From assembly GCF_027942865.1 (NCBI RefSeq), contig NC_134527.1, positions 6,550,976-6,614,975 on the forward strand: a stretch of 64,000 nt of DNA. The letters are read 5' to 3'. The notes beneath the pieces were generated by a model. The model saw nothing but the letters and a program-made list of their open reading frames with translations. It was not told the DNA's origin and did no database searches. Of this stretch, positions 1-12,489 are shown in pieces; within the stretch, counting starts at the first letter, position 1; each line of letters opens with the position of its first letter. The DNA is from Odontesthes bonariensis. Lineage: Eukaryota > Chordata > Actinopteri > Atheriniformes > Atherinopsidae. The translations under genes and the position numbers were made by a program.

Positions 1-768
1 TGGAGAGAAGAAAGCAGAGTAGAGCTCTTTGAGAATGCATTGCATCGGTCTGAATATAGGCATAGATAGTCAAACGTGGGGAGGTTGTGTCATGCTTTGC
101 TTTTGAAGGCATTCAGTGTTTTAGATTAGAATATCAACAAGGCATTTGATAGCAGGACGGTGACCCACATCCACACATCTCACAGTGCAGAAGGGTGGCT
201 GAAAAGGAAAGGATGGGGTAAGCTGGTCAGCAATGTGTCCACTCCTAAATCTCACTGCAATCTCTTGGAGAGAGCTCAAATTTGCCATTAAACAAATTCT
301 TGAATCTAAAGTAATGGAGGAGTGGCAGAAACTACAAGCAGACTGGTAAAAAGAAGCTTCTAGATGGCTACAAGAGAGACTCAGAGATTCTCATTGTTGC
401 TAGAAGAATGTGAAACCAAATATCAGAATGTTGCCAACAGTCATGTCAGGGGAACATCAGGGGGTCTTGGTTTGTTATTGTCGCTGTTGCTCAAATTCTT
501 TGGGCACTGTGTTAAAAAAAAACTGATACAATACTCGATCATTTGCATTTATGTCTGAAGATATTCTGAATGATCTACTTGGAATTCAAGGCTAAAATGT
601 TCTGCCAATTATTCTGTGAAGCACATCGGTTGCTGTTTTAGGTTTGGAAGATGACAATTCTTACTTTCACTAAAACAGATGCTTAGCTTTGGGAATCTGA
701 AAATGAAACTTGAGATGCAACTTGGGTTTTTATCAGGTTCGGTGCGGAGAAATTTAGGAAGTACCTAC
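1..768. other. Intron of the alpha-1 adrenergic receptor gene (partial)
   Basis: This lies downstream (in gene direction, leftward) of the splice donor at 768-767. I looked on the minus strand for the second coding exon, which should carry TM7 (an FWLGYxNSxxNPxIYP-type motif), and did not find it, so it must be left of the window. No repeat is recognised. Confidence 0.6.
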
Positions 769-1666
769 CAATCGGTAAAACCAGAAAAAAAGGGAGCCAG
801 CACAGAATGAAGCACCCGACAACAATGCCAAGTGTCTTGGCTGCCTTTTTTTCTTTTGAAAACTTCAGCAGCCTCAGCAGGTGGAAGGAGGGCCGTTTAT
901 GCGTTGCAGGGTCCTCACTTTCCTCCTGTTTCCCTGCCTGAGCAGCATTCCCTCTGTGCATCCTCAGCGTCACCCCCTCCATCTCCACGCCCTCTCCCTG
1001 ACTGCTCTTCCTGAGGGTTTTGGTCTTTCTTCTCGCCACTATGTACACACGGCAGTACATGGTCAGGATGATGGCCAGTGGTATGTAGAAAGAGACTAAT
1101 GCTGAGAACAAAACATAGCCAGGCTCCTCTGTGATCCGGCACACTGTCTCATCTTCTGGGTCAGGCTCCTTCCAGCCAAACAAAGGACACACAGAAATGG
1201 CTGCTGAGAGTCCCCAGAGGGCAGCCACTGCTGTCAGGCCTCGCCGCCCAGTTGCTATGGCGGGGTAGCGCAGAGGGTAGCTGACAGCCAGATAGCGGTC
1301 AATAGAAATCACACACAGGCTGAGGATGGAGGCGGTGCAGCAGAGGACATCCAGGGCAGCCCAGACGTTGCAGAAGAAGCGGCCAAACACCCACCTGCCC
1401 AGAGCTTCTGAGGTGGCGGAGAAAGGCAGGACGGCAGAGCTGAGCAGCAGGTCCGCCGCTGCCAGGTTGGCAATGAAGTAATGCGTCACAGAGCGCCACT
1501 GGTGATGCAACAGCACAGACAGGATGACCAGGACGTTACCAAGGACTCCAAACACTAAAAAGACCAGCAGCACAATCCCCAAAACCACCGCCTTGCCTAC
1601 ATCCACCTCTTGGTGGGTGGAGGAGCTGCAGTTGGGGCATATATCTGCTGAAGAAAAAACACTCAT
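769..1666 (-). CDS. adra1a-like: Alpha-1 adrenergic receptor, alpha-1A-like, coding exon 1 (TM1-TM6)
   Basis: Class A amine GPCR; alpha-1 receptors bind adrenaline/noradrenaline and signal through Gq at the plasma membrane. The ATG at 1666 is chosen because the frame further upstream opens only with GTG, and because it gives an N-terminus the same length as alpha-1A with an N-glycosylation site (NCS) about 12 residues in. Visible landmarks are TM1 GNVLVIL, TM3 with the amine-binding Asp in ALDVLCC followed by IDRY, the ECL2 cysteine, TM5 serines at positions equivalent to 5.42 and 5.46 before FYIP, and TM6 CWLPFF. The exon is 299 codons plus 1 base and stops at a donor (GTAGGT) right after VLPIG, the conserved alpha-1 exon junction. 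SYPLRYP, PEDET and EEPGYVLFSAL favour alpha-1A, while TASILSLC and VLPFSAT are more 1D-like. The final exon (TM7 and tail) is outside the window. Confidence 0.9.
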
Positions 1667-4600
1667 ATTCTCAGCATGAACCACCGTAAACACTTTCTTG
1701 AGTGTCTGGCACACTGATGGCACTCACAACCACATCTGTTCCTGAAGGAATTACTGCTCCATGCCTCTGCTGTGTTCTGCTCCGTCCAGCGCAGAGGGGG
1801 AAAGTTTTTCCAGCTGCAAAAGCTGCTCTTCCACTTCCTTTGCAGACGCAACAGCTCTTGCCAACAATCCAGCGATCATGTGGCCGGGCTTTCTTGGCTT
1901 ATTGTCGTATCTTGACAGCGTGACACCACCACAGTCTGTCATATTTAGACTGAAAAATGGTAATGAAAAGGACACACGCACAAAGATAAGACCTAAGTGG
2001 CAGTTGCTGATGGATTCGATGCTGATGCTGAACGGCCTCAATGCGAGAAACCTGTAAAAGAAGGAAAGCCATTAAGTATATTTAACCACAAATCAATGAT
2101 AGTTTCCTTTTATAAATACTCCAAACACGCTCATGATTCCTTAAACCCTGCTCTGTTTTTGACCCAATCGATTCAACATGTTGGCCATAAATAGCTGTGA
2201 AAGCTCATTACAATTTATTAAACTAAATAAAAGGTAAAAACATCACTTAATAGTCTGACTTTGTTACAGCTTCAGCAAAGAAAACATAGCGAGTGCTTGA
2301 GTGAACAAGGGAGCATTCGCAATTTACTTTATATGCCACAAAAAATCCAAAAAAAACAATGTTTCCTGCTGTTCTATCATTTTTTACCGCTGTGAGTAAA
2401 CAACTGACAACCATAACAGTATATCATTATTGAGATCTGTCTTTTGTCTAACCTTTATTTAAGCAGCCAGATTGATGTTGTGGGGATTATTAGAGAAAGG
2501 GAAAAATATGATATAATCACAGAACAAAAGGGGCGAACACAAGGACACCAGAGCAGAAATAATGATCCTCAGGAGCAAAAGGAAAATCATTTGTGGCATT
2601 ATGAGAAATCCAGCCAACTGCGCAGCGGGAAGATAAATGAAAGCACAAATTATTATGTTTTTAAGGGCAGACTTTCAGCAGGAGCCTGTGATGTGTTCCT
2701 TGAAGGTCTTGTGTGTGTGCAGACCAGCCTTTAAGTCATCTGCCGAATGACAGGCCAAGAATTGGACTGTGAGGAGGGCAATATATAAGCTCCTGTGAGG
2801 GCTTTGGCTGCTGATAGTCCCGCTCAGAATCACTCTCAGTGTACGTGCTTGAGACTGGGGATGTTGCTGAGTGAGATAAGCCCCGGCATGGCGGAGAGGG
2901 CCGATAAAGCAGCTGCGATACAGCCTTGGGAAAACAGAGTTATGCTTGTCACACGTTCATGCAGGATCAAAGGCTTCTGCTCGCTGAATTGTGCGGCGGA
3001 ACCAAATACACCCAAATAAACGCTGGGATTTCAGTGTCAGTGGCCAGTGGGGAAATGAAACAAAGTAGATGGGGAATGGATGTCTTGGATTTACCGGGAA
3101 GTAAATTCAGTCATATTGGGAATGTATTTTCAACAGTAATGAGATTCTTCAGTGTTGTATGCAAAAAAAGAGACTGTTGCGTTACTGTGAAAGTGGTGAA
3201 ACAGGAATATATTTACCCTGACCTGAGGTGAAACAGGATTACTGATATTTATATGTTGCCATTTGTTATTCCTACACTCAGCAGCAGTGTATGTCCTCTG
3301 GCTGTGAGATCTGCTTTTAAAGACTTTCCCGGAGTTAAAACCCAGAGCAGTAAGTCAGAAGTAGGGACACATTTATGTCATGGAGCTGCTCGGGTGACGC
3401 ACGACACACATTAGATTTTATTTGCATGCCCTGTGTTGATGGCTGCCCTGAGGCCCGAGACATAGCTTTATATTGGCAGCGAAAAACACATCTCTCCACT
3501 TCATGTTTCATTCATGAATTCATGCAGGTATTACCATGGATTGGGCATTAAGGCGACAGCAGCACAGAGACAAAATGAGGAAGTGTTGTGTAAAATGACC
3601 TTTTCAGTCTGGTCCGCTATGTATTGCCCTCCAACCCTCTCTCAAGTGTCATGGTGATTACTTCTTAGTGTCTTTTCATCATATTTTTCTCGCCCAGAGT
3701 AAACAGAGTTAGCATAGGCTACTCGTTAGAACACTCAATTGGCCCCAAATTGCTTGTTGATTCACTCACATCTGGGAGCTCATGTAATCACTATGTGTTG
3801 CACAACCACGTATTACAGCTTCTCAAATGTGAATATTTGCTGTATTTCTCCAATTTTATTTCGTTGTGGACTTAAAATCTCTGTAGGCTACTTTTCGACA
3901 CTGCAAACAACAAAACTAACGTAGCGACTAACAGATAATAAGAAGCAGCAGTAAGAGACTGAGGCCAAACACGTTCTCCTTTCTCAATGGACAGGATTTG
4001 ATTAAAGGCTATCAGTGAACATTCTATTACTCCAATTTACATTTGAAATCCAAAGGGTGATCTGCTCACGTTGTTGCATTATAGGATGTAATGGAAAGCT
4101 GGTGCTTTGTCCTTGAAGCTAAGAGGCCATTGCAGAACTGAAACTTGTAAGTCAATTAAATGCAGGATTGGATTCATGATTAGAGATTTGTTTGAGGAGA
4201 CAGAATATTAGCGAGCATAATAGGCTGCCTAATGTACCCTGACTGTGGGCAGAATTACTCAGAGGAGTAGTTTATAGCACAGATGTTACACACAATGTGA
4301 ATTTGGGCGACCCTAAATCTGCCTCATACTGTAAATTTCTCCTGATGGCATATGTGGATATTTTTTGTGACACACGTACACACCGCTGCGTAGTGTTAGT
4401 CACATGCTCGCCCAGCAAGCGCAGAATGTGTTGCTAACATTAGCCTGCGGCTCTCCTAAGGTTAGATTGAAAAGAACCATAAATTAACATTTTTTTTCTC
4501 AAGGTTGATTGTAGTGGGCGTTTTTAACATTGCTGTGGACGGTAGCTCCAACGGCTGTGGGACGTAGCCTGCTGTAACCAGTGTTGAATTTAGTAAAATA

Positions 4601-7100
4601 GAATTCATGGGGGTGTCTCCTCTTGTACAATTATTATTTCTTTGTTTATTTCAACTTATAAGTGCATTACCGCCACCTTCTAGATCGGAGTGTGTAAACC
4701 TTGCTGGATGGTTTAAACTAAAAGGGCTACATTAGGATCAGGATCACGTCAAATGGGACCAGCGTAGCAGAAGCAGGCAGTAAATTTTAAGGATTCCAGC
4801 CAGAGTGAAAACAAGGAAAAGTTATGTTCAAGGCTCCACTTACCACATCACAAGCTTTATGGTAACCCAAAGGGAACCAAAACATGTAACTGAAAACTAA
4901 CATTATTTTTACAGAAACAACTTTAAATGCAATGAGACATCAGGAGAAAGAGCAGAAAAGGCTGTCCCAAAGATTTCCACAATATAGAAGTTCGGGGAAC
5001 CAAAGCAAGAAGCCAAAAACTAACATTATATTTACAGCAGAAAACCATAAAACAACCAAAACAAACTTTTTACAAACATTCCCACAACCAGATATAAGAT
5101 GTTCCAGGAGCATTCTGGGAAGCAGAATTAGTTTACCGGGTCTACATGTATAATATTTTGTTTGACACTACTCAGGAAGTTTGCACTTTCCGAGCTCACC
5201 TATAACATGACAGATTTATTACATTTGCTTACAAACTTTGGAAAAAGGCATATTTTGACTTAAAAAAAAAAAAGACTCATCTAACAAACATCTATAACCT
5301 CCAAGAAAACATCAGTCAACAACAGGAGCCAGAAAAAGCTAAATTCCCCACAGCTTTCCTCAGAAACTCTACCTTTACTATTCTTACTAAAATGTTTCAA
5401 AACACCACAATAGCAGCTCAGAGTAAAATTCTCAATATGTCCTTCCAGTCACGAGAGAGAAATAAACTGCCGCCTCCTCCTCTGCTGCCAGAGACGGTCA
5501 GTTTGAATAAAATTGCTGTTTCCATAAACTCTGTAATATAACAGTTTGTGTCAGGTCTATGGAGAGGGGCACTTCCATGATGAAATACAGCTCCTCGGAA
5601 TTCCATTTAAAAAATGCTGCATATTGTCTCCAGGGATGAGTCACTCGAAGTTCATAACTCAGTTCCTTTGTGATATTCGACCTTATGATGCATCAGCCCC
5701 GTACATTAGCTACCTGATGCCCTTCAGAGATTGCTTTACTTTTGCTTTCATCCACCTGAAGAGGTTCTGTTCTTGGTGCTGTTAGTCTGTCATTAAACTG
5801 CAGATGTGTTGCTGGCTTTGCAGCCACTTTGTGTTCCTCATTTATTATATTATTTCTGTTCGTTAAGCATTCATATCGATTTTCTATCTCATCTGTTTAT
5901 AAAGGTGGCCCACCTGTTGAGGGGGGAGGTTCAGAATATGAATCTAAATCAAGGCAAAGGGACACACCCTGTGTTCTTTTTGGCTTATTAGCAATAATAT
6001 TCTCATGTATATATAGTTTATATAGTTTGTAAACGTGCAAGAAACAGAAAAAGAAGCTGCATGAATGAGCATTACCAACTGATTTTTAAAATATAGCATT
6101 TTCCCTCTCTTTGTGTTCCTTTGTGGCCTGCAGAATCCCTCACTTCAAAATTAATAATAATGACAAAAACCCCCATAATAGTCCATTTAGAAAACTGGAA
6201 GCCATTCAGAAAGTGAAGTAAGCTGCTGGATGGAAGGAGAGAAGGAAAAAAGTCTTACCTTCCTCAGAGCGCACTGATCTCACAGCTCCCATAAAAGAAT
6301 TCAGTTCATTTTCTCTGAGAGCAGTCATTCGTTATTGTGTCTGCCACAGAGAGCACAGTCAAGCGCTTTCCTCCCTCCTGCACTCCTGCTGCCTCCTCTG
6401 ATAGAAAATAAAGTCACAGTGAACCACCAACCTGATCCTCCCAGGCTCCGCCCCACCCCCCACCCCCACTGTAGCAGCGCACAACCTTTGATTACAGGGG
6501 TGTGTTTACATTTGTGTGGCTGTGAGAGCTGCCCAGGTCGATGCTCTACGTTATCATGATAATCGGGTAGGTACTGTATAAAAACTATTTTACATCCACA
6601 GTTTCATGCTGTGATGAGGGTTACGGGGTGTGATGAAGGGGCGGGTTGGGTATCTAACCCCTTACTGAAGTCCTAGACCTCTCACGAGTTCAACAGTTTA
6701 TGAGCTGGCTTTGTATGTGTGTATAGAATTATGATGAATTAGACTGAACTGGACTGGATTACCACTGACTTCACCTTTTAGGGCCAATGGATATCAAGTC
6801 TGAGGTCCACAGTCTTTTTGTTGCCTCCCTACGGTATGAATCTGTAGATTAACAAAAATCATGAAGTTATGTTGCTAGTTCAATGCACTTAACTTTCCTA
6901 CCTTCTCTTTTTTATCGGGCATAGATTGTGTCACTGTCACACCAATCTGAAGACAGAATGTGTTATATCTTTCAGTGATATTTCTTTTCTCTTTTTTTTT
7001 GTACGGTGAGTTCCCTATAGAGCGCTTACATTTACTTCGTCATCACGTTGACATTCAACATCTCCTTCTGTTTTGCAACGTGATGATAATCACGATCTAG
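1667..7100. other. Upstream/intergenic region of the receptor, no gene recognised
   Basis: It presumably contains the receptor's 5' UTR and promoter just right of 1666, but I cannot place a TATA box or first exon. The short open frames on both strands show no family resemblance. An imperfect direct repeat of roughly 45 bp (both copies contain CTAACATTAT followed by TTTACAG) occurs at about 4876-4920 and 4997-5045. Confidence 0.5.
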
Positions 7101-7101
7101 C

Positions 7102-7990
7102 TTACATTACATTACATTACGGTCATTTTGCAGACGCTTTTAACCAAAGCGACTTACGATAAGTGCGTTCAACATCGGTAGGCATAAGAACTTCAGGTCA
7201 CAAGAAATCATAAGTGCATTTCCTTCCAAAACCAAACTAGTGCTAGAGTAAGTGCGATAAGTCAGGTACCTAGAGCTAGGATGGAGCAGGTGATGTCCTA
7301 AGAGGGCGGATCAGGGTAGTGTTTCCTGAAGAGGTGGGTTTTCAGCCTGCGGCGAAAGATGGGCAGCGACTCAGCTGTCTTGACATCAGTCGGGAGATTG
7401 TTCCACCATCGGGGTGCCAGAACAGAGAAAAGCCGTGACCGTGTCGATCGTGCGCAGGGACCCCTGAGTGACGGGGCAGCCAGGCGCCTGGTGGCCGCAG
7501 AGCGAAGTGGTCGGGCGGGGGTGTAGGGCTTGACCATAGCCTGGAGGTATGAAGGAGCTGTTCCTTCCACTGCCCTGTAGGCCAGCACCAGAGTCTTAAA
7601 CTGGATGCGAGCAGCTACAGGGAGCCAGTGTAGAGAGCGGAGAAGGGGAGTCTGATGGCAGAAGCCGGGGCACCAGCAAGGAGCGAGTTGCAGTAGTCCA
7701 GGCGGGAGATGACAAGAGCCTGGATGAGCACCTGTGCTGCCTTGTCGGTGAGGAAGGGGCGAATAATCCGGATGTTGTAGAGGAGGAATCGGCAGGAACG
7801 GGTCACTGATGCGATGTTTGGTGAGAACGACAGTTGGTCGTCCAGGGTCACACCCAGATTCCTCGCGGTCCGGGTTGATGTCACCATGGAGTCATACATG
7901 GTGATGGATGTAAGGGAAGTAACTCCGTGGACTTCCCTGGAAGACACTATGAGTTCGAGACCCACCCTGCACGATGTTTTACACAGTCCT
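7102..7990 (-). mobile_element. L2-like LINE 3' fragment (reverse transcriptase C-terminus)
   Basis: Read on the minus strand, this gives the end of a non-LTR reverse transcriptase. ARNLGVTLDDQLSF and SRLDYCNSLLAG lie in 7995-7640; then, in another frame, LHWLPVAARIQFK and WWNNLPTDVK and RRLKTHLF run down to 7298. Between the two parts about 23 codons are missing and the frame shifts near 7640. The element ends in a (TTACA)n-type simple tail at 7102-7120 beside a CAGACGCTTTT...AAGCGACTTA block that is characteristic of the 3' end of abundant teleost L2-type elements. It is 5'-truncated near 7940-7990; the exact edge is uncertain. It is dead. Confidence 0.85.
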
Positions 7991-8314
7991 TTCACTCATA
8001 AATAGTCAGGTTTAAGAGGTAAAACTCGTGCCAAGTGTTATAAATGTATATGGTCAGGACTTACACGTTTTAGAGGGGTTCTTTGCAGTCTTACAGTTTA
8101 CAACCATAGATTATGACATTACATTTTGGAGATGTGGAAAAAACTTACCCACCATATTTTCTGGTGAGACTGGGTTGCTCATGCGTGATAATTGCTAACA
8201 TTCACACTATTTTGTAACTTACAGTTCTGCTATCCACCTGGAAAAAAAACTCAAAAGCTTTTTATCTAACCTTGAAAACCCGTCAACCAGCAGTGATAAA
8301 TCCTTATTGTAGGC

Positions 8315-8796
8315 TGTCACGCCATGGGACTTATGTTTTTAGTTATCATGTTTTAGGTTACATTTTGGTTTTTAGTCATGTCATGGTTTTGCTATTGTTT
8401 TTCCCCTCACTTACCTCACTCAGCTAATTAGTTCATTCACTGCACCTGTTCGTTCCCCACCAGCTGCACCCAGTCACCTATCACTCGGTCCCTATTTAGT
8501 TTGCAGTTTCCCCTGTCTTGACGCCGGTTCTTTGTTTGTTATTCATGCCCTGTTTGTCTAACCAAGCCTTGTCACCGATGTTACCTGTTTTTCCCATGTT
8601 CCTCGTCTCCTTAAAGTTAAGTATTTATTTTATTTATTCCATGCCATTCCAAGTCCTTTTGTTTGTTTTACACAGTTAGTCTTTTGAATCCGGCTCAGCC
8701 GCGCCTTTTGTTTGTACTTTGTTTTTCCTGTAAATAAACTCAGTTTGCTTTTGAAGTCCTCATCCATGTCCTACCTTCCCCACACCCAACTTGACA
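8315..8796. repeat. Left LTR of the 8.3-10.1 kb element
   Basis: It starts TGTCACGCC and ends CTTGACA. It differs from the right copy by scattered substitutions and several short indels, such as an extra TACCTCACT near 8415 and an extra segment near 8595. Confidence 0.75.
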
Positions 8797-9120
8797 GAAC
8801 AGGTCCGCGGCGGACATTTCTGGGATCTATACCAAGAGTTGTGGCGCTGTTTAGAGCGGGACTTTGCGAGACTGCGAGCGGCTGTTGAGCTCCGGGTGTT
8901 CCTGTCGGCGAGGCGGGGGCTCTGGGGGTGGAAGTCCAACCTGGAGGGCGCATGGATCCATGCCGGGACTGTGCAGCGCACTGCCTCGCTGGACATTTTT
9001 GGCTTGGAGCCAAAGGAGGTAATTGAGCTGTACAGCTCTTCTCCCTCCTCTTCCTCAGGCTCACAGGACCCAGCAGCCGCCACAGAGTCCAGAGACCCAG
9101 CAGTCCTAGAGCTGGCCCCA

Positions 9121-9225
9121 GGGCCTGACCAAGAGGCCACAGGGCCTGACCAAGAGGCCACAGGGCCTGACCAAGAGGCCACAGGGCCTGACCAAGAGGC
9201 CACAGGGCCTGACCAAGAGGCCACA
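9121..9225. repeat. 21-bp tandem repeat, five copies
   Basis: Five essentially identical copies of GGGCCTGACCAAGAGGCCAC(A), coding for GPDQEAT when read in the long interior frame of the LTR element. Because the period is a multiple of three, all frames stay open, which creates long spurious open frames on both strands. Confidence 0.97.
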
Positions 9226-9355
9226 GGGCACATGGACTCACGTTTTCGAGCCCCTCCCTCCCTCCCTCCCTCCCATCCCCAGACATTGGGGATGTCTGGG
9301 ATCCATCCCTTAAGGGGGGGGCTCCCCCCTCGCCGTCGGTGGTCTGGGCGCTCGG

Positions 9356-9645
9356 CAGACCACCGCCTCCTGCTGCCACGTCGTCGGAGGTCTGGGCGCC
9401 CGCCAGACCACAGCCTCCTGCCGCCACATCGACGGAAGTCTGGCAAATGCCAGACCACAGCCTCCTGCCGCCACATCGACGGAAGTCTGGCCACCTGCCA
9501 GACCACAGCCTCCTGCCGCCACATCGACGGAAGTCTGGCCACCTGCCAGACCACAGCCTCCTGCCGCCACATCGACGGAAGTCTGGCCACCTGCCAGACC
9601 ACCGCCTCCTGCCGCCACATCATCGGAGGTGTGCTCCGGAACCCT
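9356..9645. repeat. 48-bp tandem repeat, about six copies
   Basis: The unit begins CAGACCACAGCCTCCTGCCG and ends GTCTGGCCACCTGC. Starts are at 9404, 9451, 9499, 9547 and 9595, with a more diverged copy before 9404. The period is 48 (once 47). Each unit contains an internal inverted pair, CCAGACC and GTCTGG. It lies inside the LTR element and explains the overlapping open frames here. Confidence 0.95.
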
Positions 9646-9731
9646 TGCCGCATGCTCGGTTGGCCACTGCAGCCACGCCGGTTGTCTGCCCCCCGTCTGA
9701 CCGGCTTCGAGCCCCACCCTCAGACTCCCTC

Positions 9732-10143
9732 AGTCATGTCATGTGTTAGGTTTTGCCATTGTTTTCCCCTCACTCAGCTAATTAGTTCATTCACTGCACC
9801 TGTTCGTTCCCCACCAGCTGCACCCAGTCACCTATCACTCGGTCCCTATTTAGTTTGCAGTTTCCCCTGTCTTGTCTCCGGTTCTTTGTTTGTTATTCAT
9901 GCCCTGTTTGTCTAACTAAGCCTTGCCACCGATGTTACCTGTTTTTCCCTCGTCTCCTTAAAGTTAAGTATTTATTTTATTTATTCCATGCCATGCCAAG
10001 TCCTTTTGTTTATTTTGCACAGTTAGTCTTTTGAATCCGGCTCAGCCGCGCCTTTTGTTTGTACTTTGTTTTTCTGGTAAATAAACCCAGTTTGCTTTTG
10101 AAGTCTGCATCCGTGTCCTACCTTCCCCACACCCAACTTGACA
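9732..10143. repeat. Right LTR of the 8.3-10.1 kb element
   Basis: It aligns with the left LTR from about 8341 or 8374 to 8796 and ends at the same TTGACA, immediately followed by the TAGGC target duplication. No purine tract is visible just upstream, consistent with loss of the LTR's own 5' edge. Confidence 0.75.
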
Positions 10144-10148
10144 TAGGC

Positions 10149-12489
10149 CTACTGGATCTCGTGCATTGGAACCACATGTCTCATGTTTTAAAGTAATGGA
10201 AAAAGAAAGGAGCCAGTCTAGCACACGGATTCCAATACAGTCCATTCATTTTGGTATTGGGATCAGTCCAAGATTTACAGTTTGGAAAGTGGAATGTTGA
10301 TTTATGTTTGACTTTTATTTCAAAACAATGGAAATAGCTAGTAAATTAAATCTGTAGGGTCTCTGCAGCTTTGTAGATCAGGCACAGAGGAATGCGAGAC
10401 AACAAAAGTTGCTTTATGGTATTTGTCCAGCTAACTTAATGAAACTTTTGATTTATCATCTATCTTTGCTATCTGCCATCCATCATCACCTTCTTCAGCC
10501 AAATTTAACAAGCAAGACACAGTAAGGACACCTGCTCTCTATTTATGGCCGGGAAAAGAAGAGTTGTCACTGTATAATTTAGTTTCTGTCTGTAATTTGT
10601 CAAAGCCCAGGTTAAAAGATGACCCAAGAACACACAATCAAAAAAAACTTTGAAGCAGGAGCAGCATAGACAGAAGTAAGAAATCCAAAGCACTAAAGAA
10701 GCCACGGGGAGCATGGTTGGGAACCCTGAGTCTGAACACAGGCAACAGACACTGAAGTGAAATGGACTTAATGTGGACAAATGGATGAGGAAAGGAGGGA
10801 ATTGGCTTTAGATACATATGGAGAAGCAAAGATAAGACAACTGAGGTGAAGAGTAGCAAAAGCACCTAGACGGGAAGCACATCAACGCAATCGTCTTCTC
10901 TCATTTCACGGTTTGAACATCCACTTTTCCTCTTCTCCACTTCGCTTCCTGGATCTTATTCCATTGTGTCTGCAATGCTAGAGGAGGAGCTGAGAAAAAG
11001 ACAAATCCATTAGAGATATCTAACAAAATGTGACATCCTTACCTCGGGGCCATCTTTCTTAATCCATTAAACATAACACTTGACACTGCCGTGTCATCTG
11101 TTGAAGGTTCGTTACAGCCCACTGTTGTATTTTACAGCCTCTGTCGGATGAACGGTAACTGTTCCTGTTCCCGGGATAAATCAATCATTTCATGGCACTG
11201 ATTGCCGTGGAGAGAAGAAACAATGAGGCACAAATTAGAAATAAGAAGGCAGTTAGGTAAGTGACATGGGCTGCAGACAGAGAGACACCAACTTCCAGTG
11301 TAAACACACACACAGATGTGAAAATCATTTTCCTTATTGCTTATATTGTGCTATTAATGCTCATCCGTGCGTGTCAGTTTACGAAACTGAGTCAGATCTT
11401 TCTTTAAAAAAGGTAGCACAACTAAGATGTCAAATAATACCTTAATGTAGTCTGAAAAATGTCTTCCTTAGACCAACTCCTTGGCCAGAGTAGACAAAGG
11501 TTTCTTCCTTTAAAACTGAATTCAAAAGACCACCAAATTGCAATGATAACAGGTCGCAGCCGTACCAGACCCACCCAGGCCTGATTACTGCCTGCCTCCT
11601 TCGATCCAGTCGTTGTTTAAATGGATATTTTTCAGAAGCCTGAAAAATCTCAACAGGTGTCGCAAGTTACATGCTGAACCAAAGTGGAAAAACAAAAGAG
11701 GAAAACAGATGGTGATTGAAATACATAAGTCTTTGCAGTTTTCCAAAGTTCCTTCTTAGGCAGGTCGATGCCACGGATTCACAGTGTGGTCAGGACTGAT
11801 GAACCTTTGTTGTGCATTTGTGTTATGTGCACAGAAGGGTTGGGGTGGGGGCTGAGGCTGTTCTGCAGCTGATATGCCTGAGTCAGTATAGGGATGCAGT
11901 ATAGAGACAAAAGAGGCTATGTGAGTAAGGGAAGAGCCACAGTAGGAGAAAATGCTGCAGTAACCGGTGACAGTGATGCTGAGATTCCACAGTGCGGGTT
12001 AAAGAAAACGTCTTTTTTGAGCCAATAGAGGCGAGAATCTTTGATTGGACGAAGAAACATCGGATAACGGGCTATTGGCTATTGTGGCTCTTCCTTACAA
12101 CAAAGCTGAAAATATTTGCTGTGTTGCAAGGTGTTGGCATAAAGCAAGCACAGAATTCCAGAAGAGGAACATCGTGGAGCCTAAAACAGGGCGAAAATGT
12201 AATGTTCTAAGTATGCTTTCTGTCTTCTCGGCCGGGATTATGTGCCATGATGAAGGGAAAATGAACTGAAGTAGATTATCAGGTTGCTGGGTTAGTTTTA
12301 CTATGTTTGAATGTGTTCAAATATTTTGGACAAAAGAAATTCAAATAGATAATCTCTTTATGTACAAATAAAATCTGCATGTCTTCAAGTCTCTGAGTAC
12401 AAAGCAAATCTATGTCTGCAAATAAAAATCAATTTCGGAAGTTAGGAATAGTTTGACTGACCAGTCCGAACACCGTTCTGTCACAGAGC
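10149..12489. other. Intergenic, nothing recognised
   Basis: AT-rich non-coding sequence. No open frame resembles a protein family and no repeat boundary is seen. Confidence 0.5.

Larger units (their letters stand above)
8310..10148. mobile_element. LTR-type retroelement, non-autonomous, with TAGGC target duplication
   Basis: Two direct repeats of about 410-480 bp (8315-8796 and 9732-10143) bracket about 0.94 kb. The outer edges read TGTCA...TGACA and are flanked on both sides by TAGGC (8310-8314 and 10144-10148), a perfect 5-bp target-site duplication as left by LTR-element integrases. Each repeat holds an AATAAA (near 8734 and 10079) and a TATTTAG-like box. The interior is open from 8791 to 9915 but only from a TTG codon. 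I see no protease, reverse transcriptase or integrase, so the copy would have to be mobilised in trans. Two in-frame tandem repeats dominate the interior. The right LTR lacks the first 25-60 bp of the left one, so it is old or was trimmed. Confidence 0.8.

Noticed and set aside
683..768. Extension of the receptor frame past VLPIG (to 683)
   Set aside because: The canonical donor GTAGGT at 768 and the conserved alpha-1 exon junction show this is intron read-through.
1667..1723. Upstream start of the receptor at 1723
   Set aside because: The codon at 1723 is GTG; the ATG at 1666 gives an N-terminus matching alpha-1A in length and glycosylation site.
6335..6559. Proline-rich 74-residue frame
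   Set aside because: Low-complexity, with no family similarity, conserved start context or splice partners.
8760..9717. Long minus-strand open frames across the LTR element
   Set aside because: They are shadows produced by 21- and 48-bp repeats (multiples of three), and they lack family similarity.
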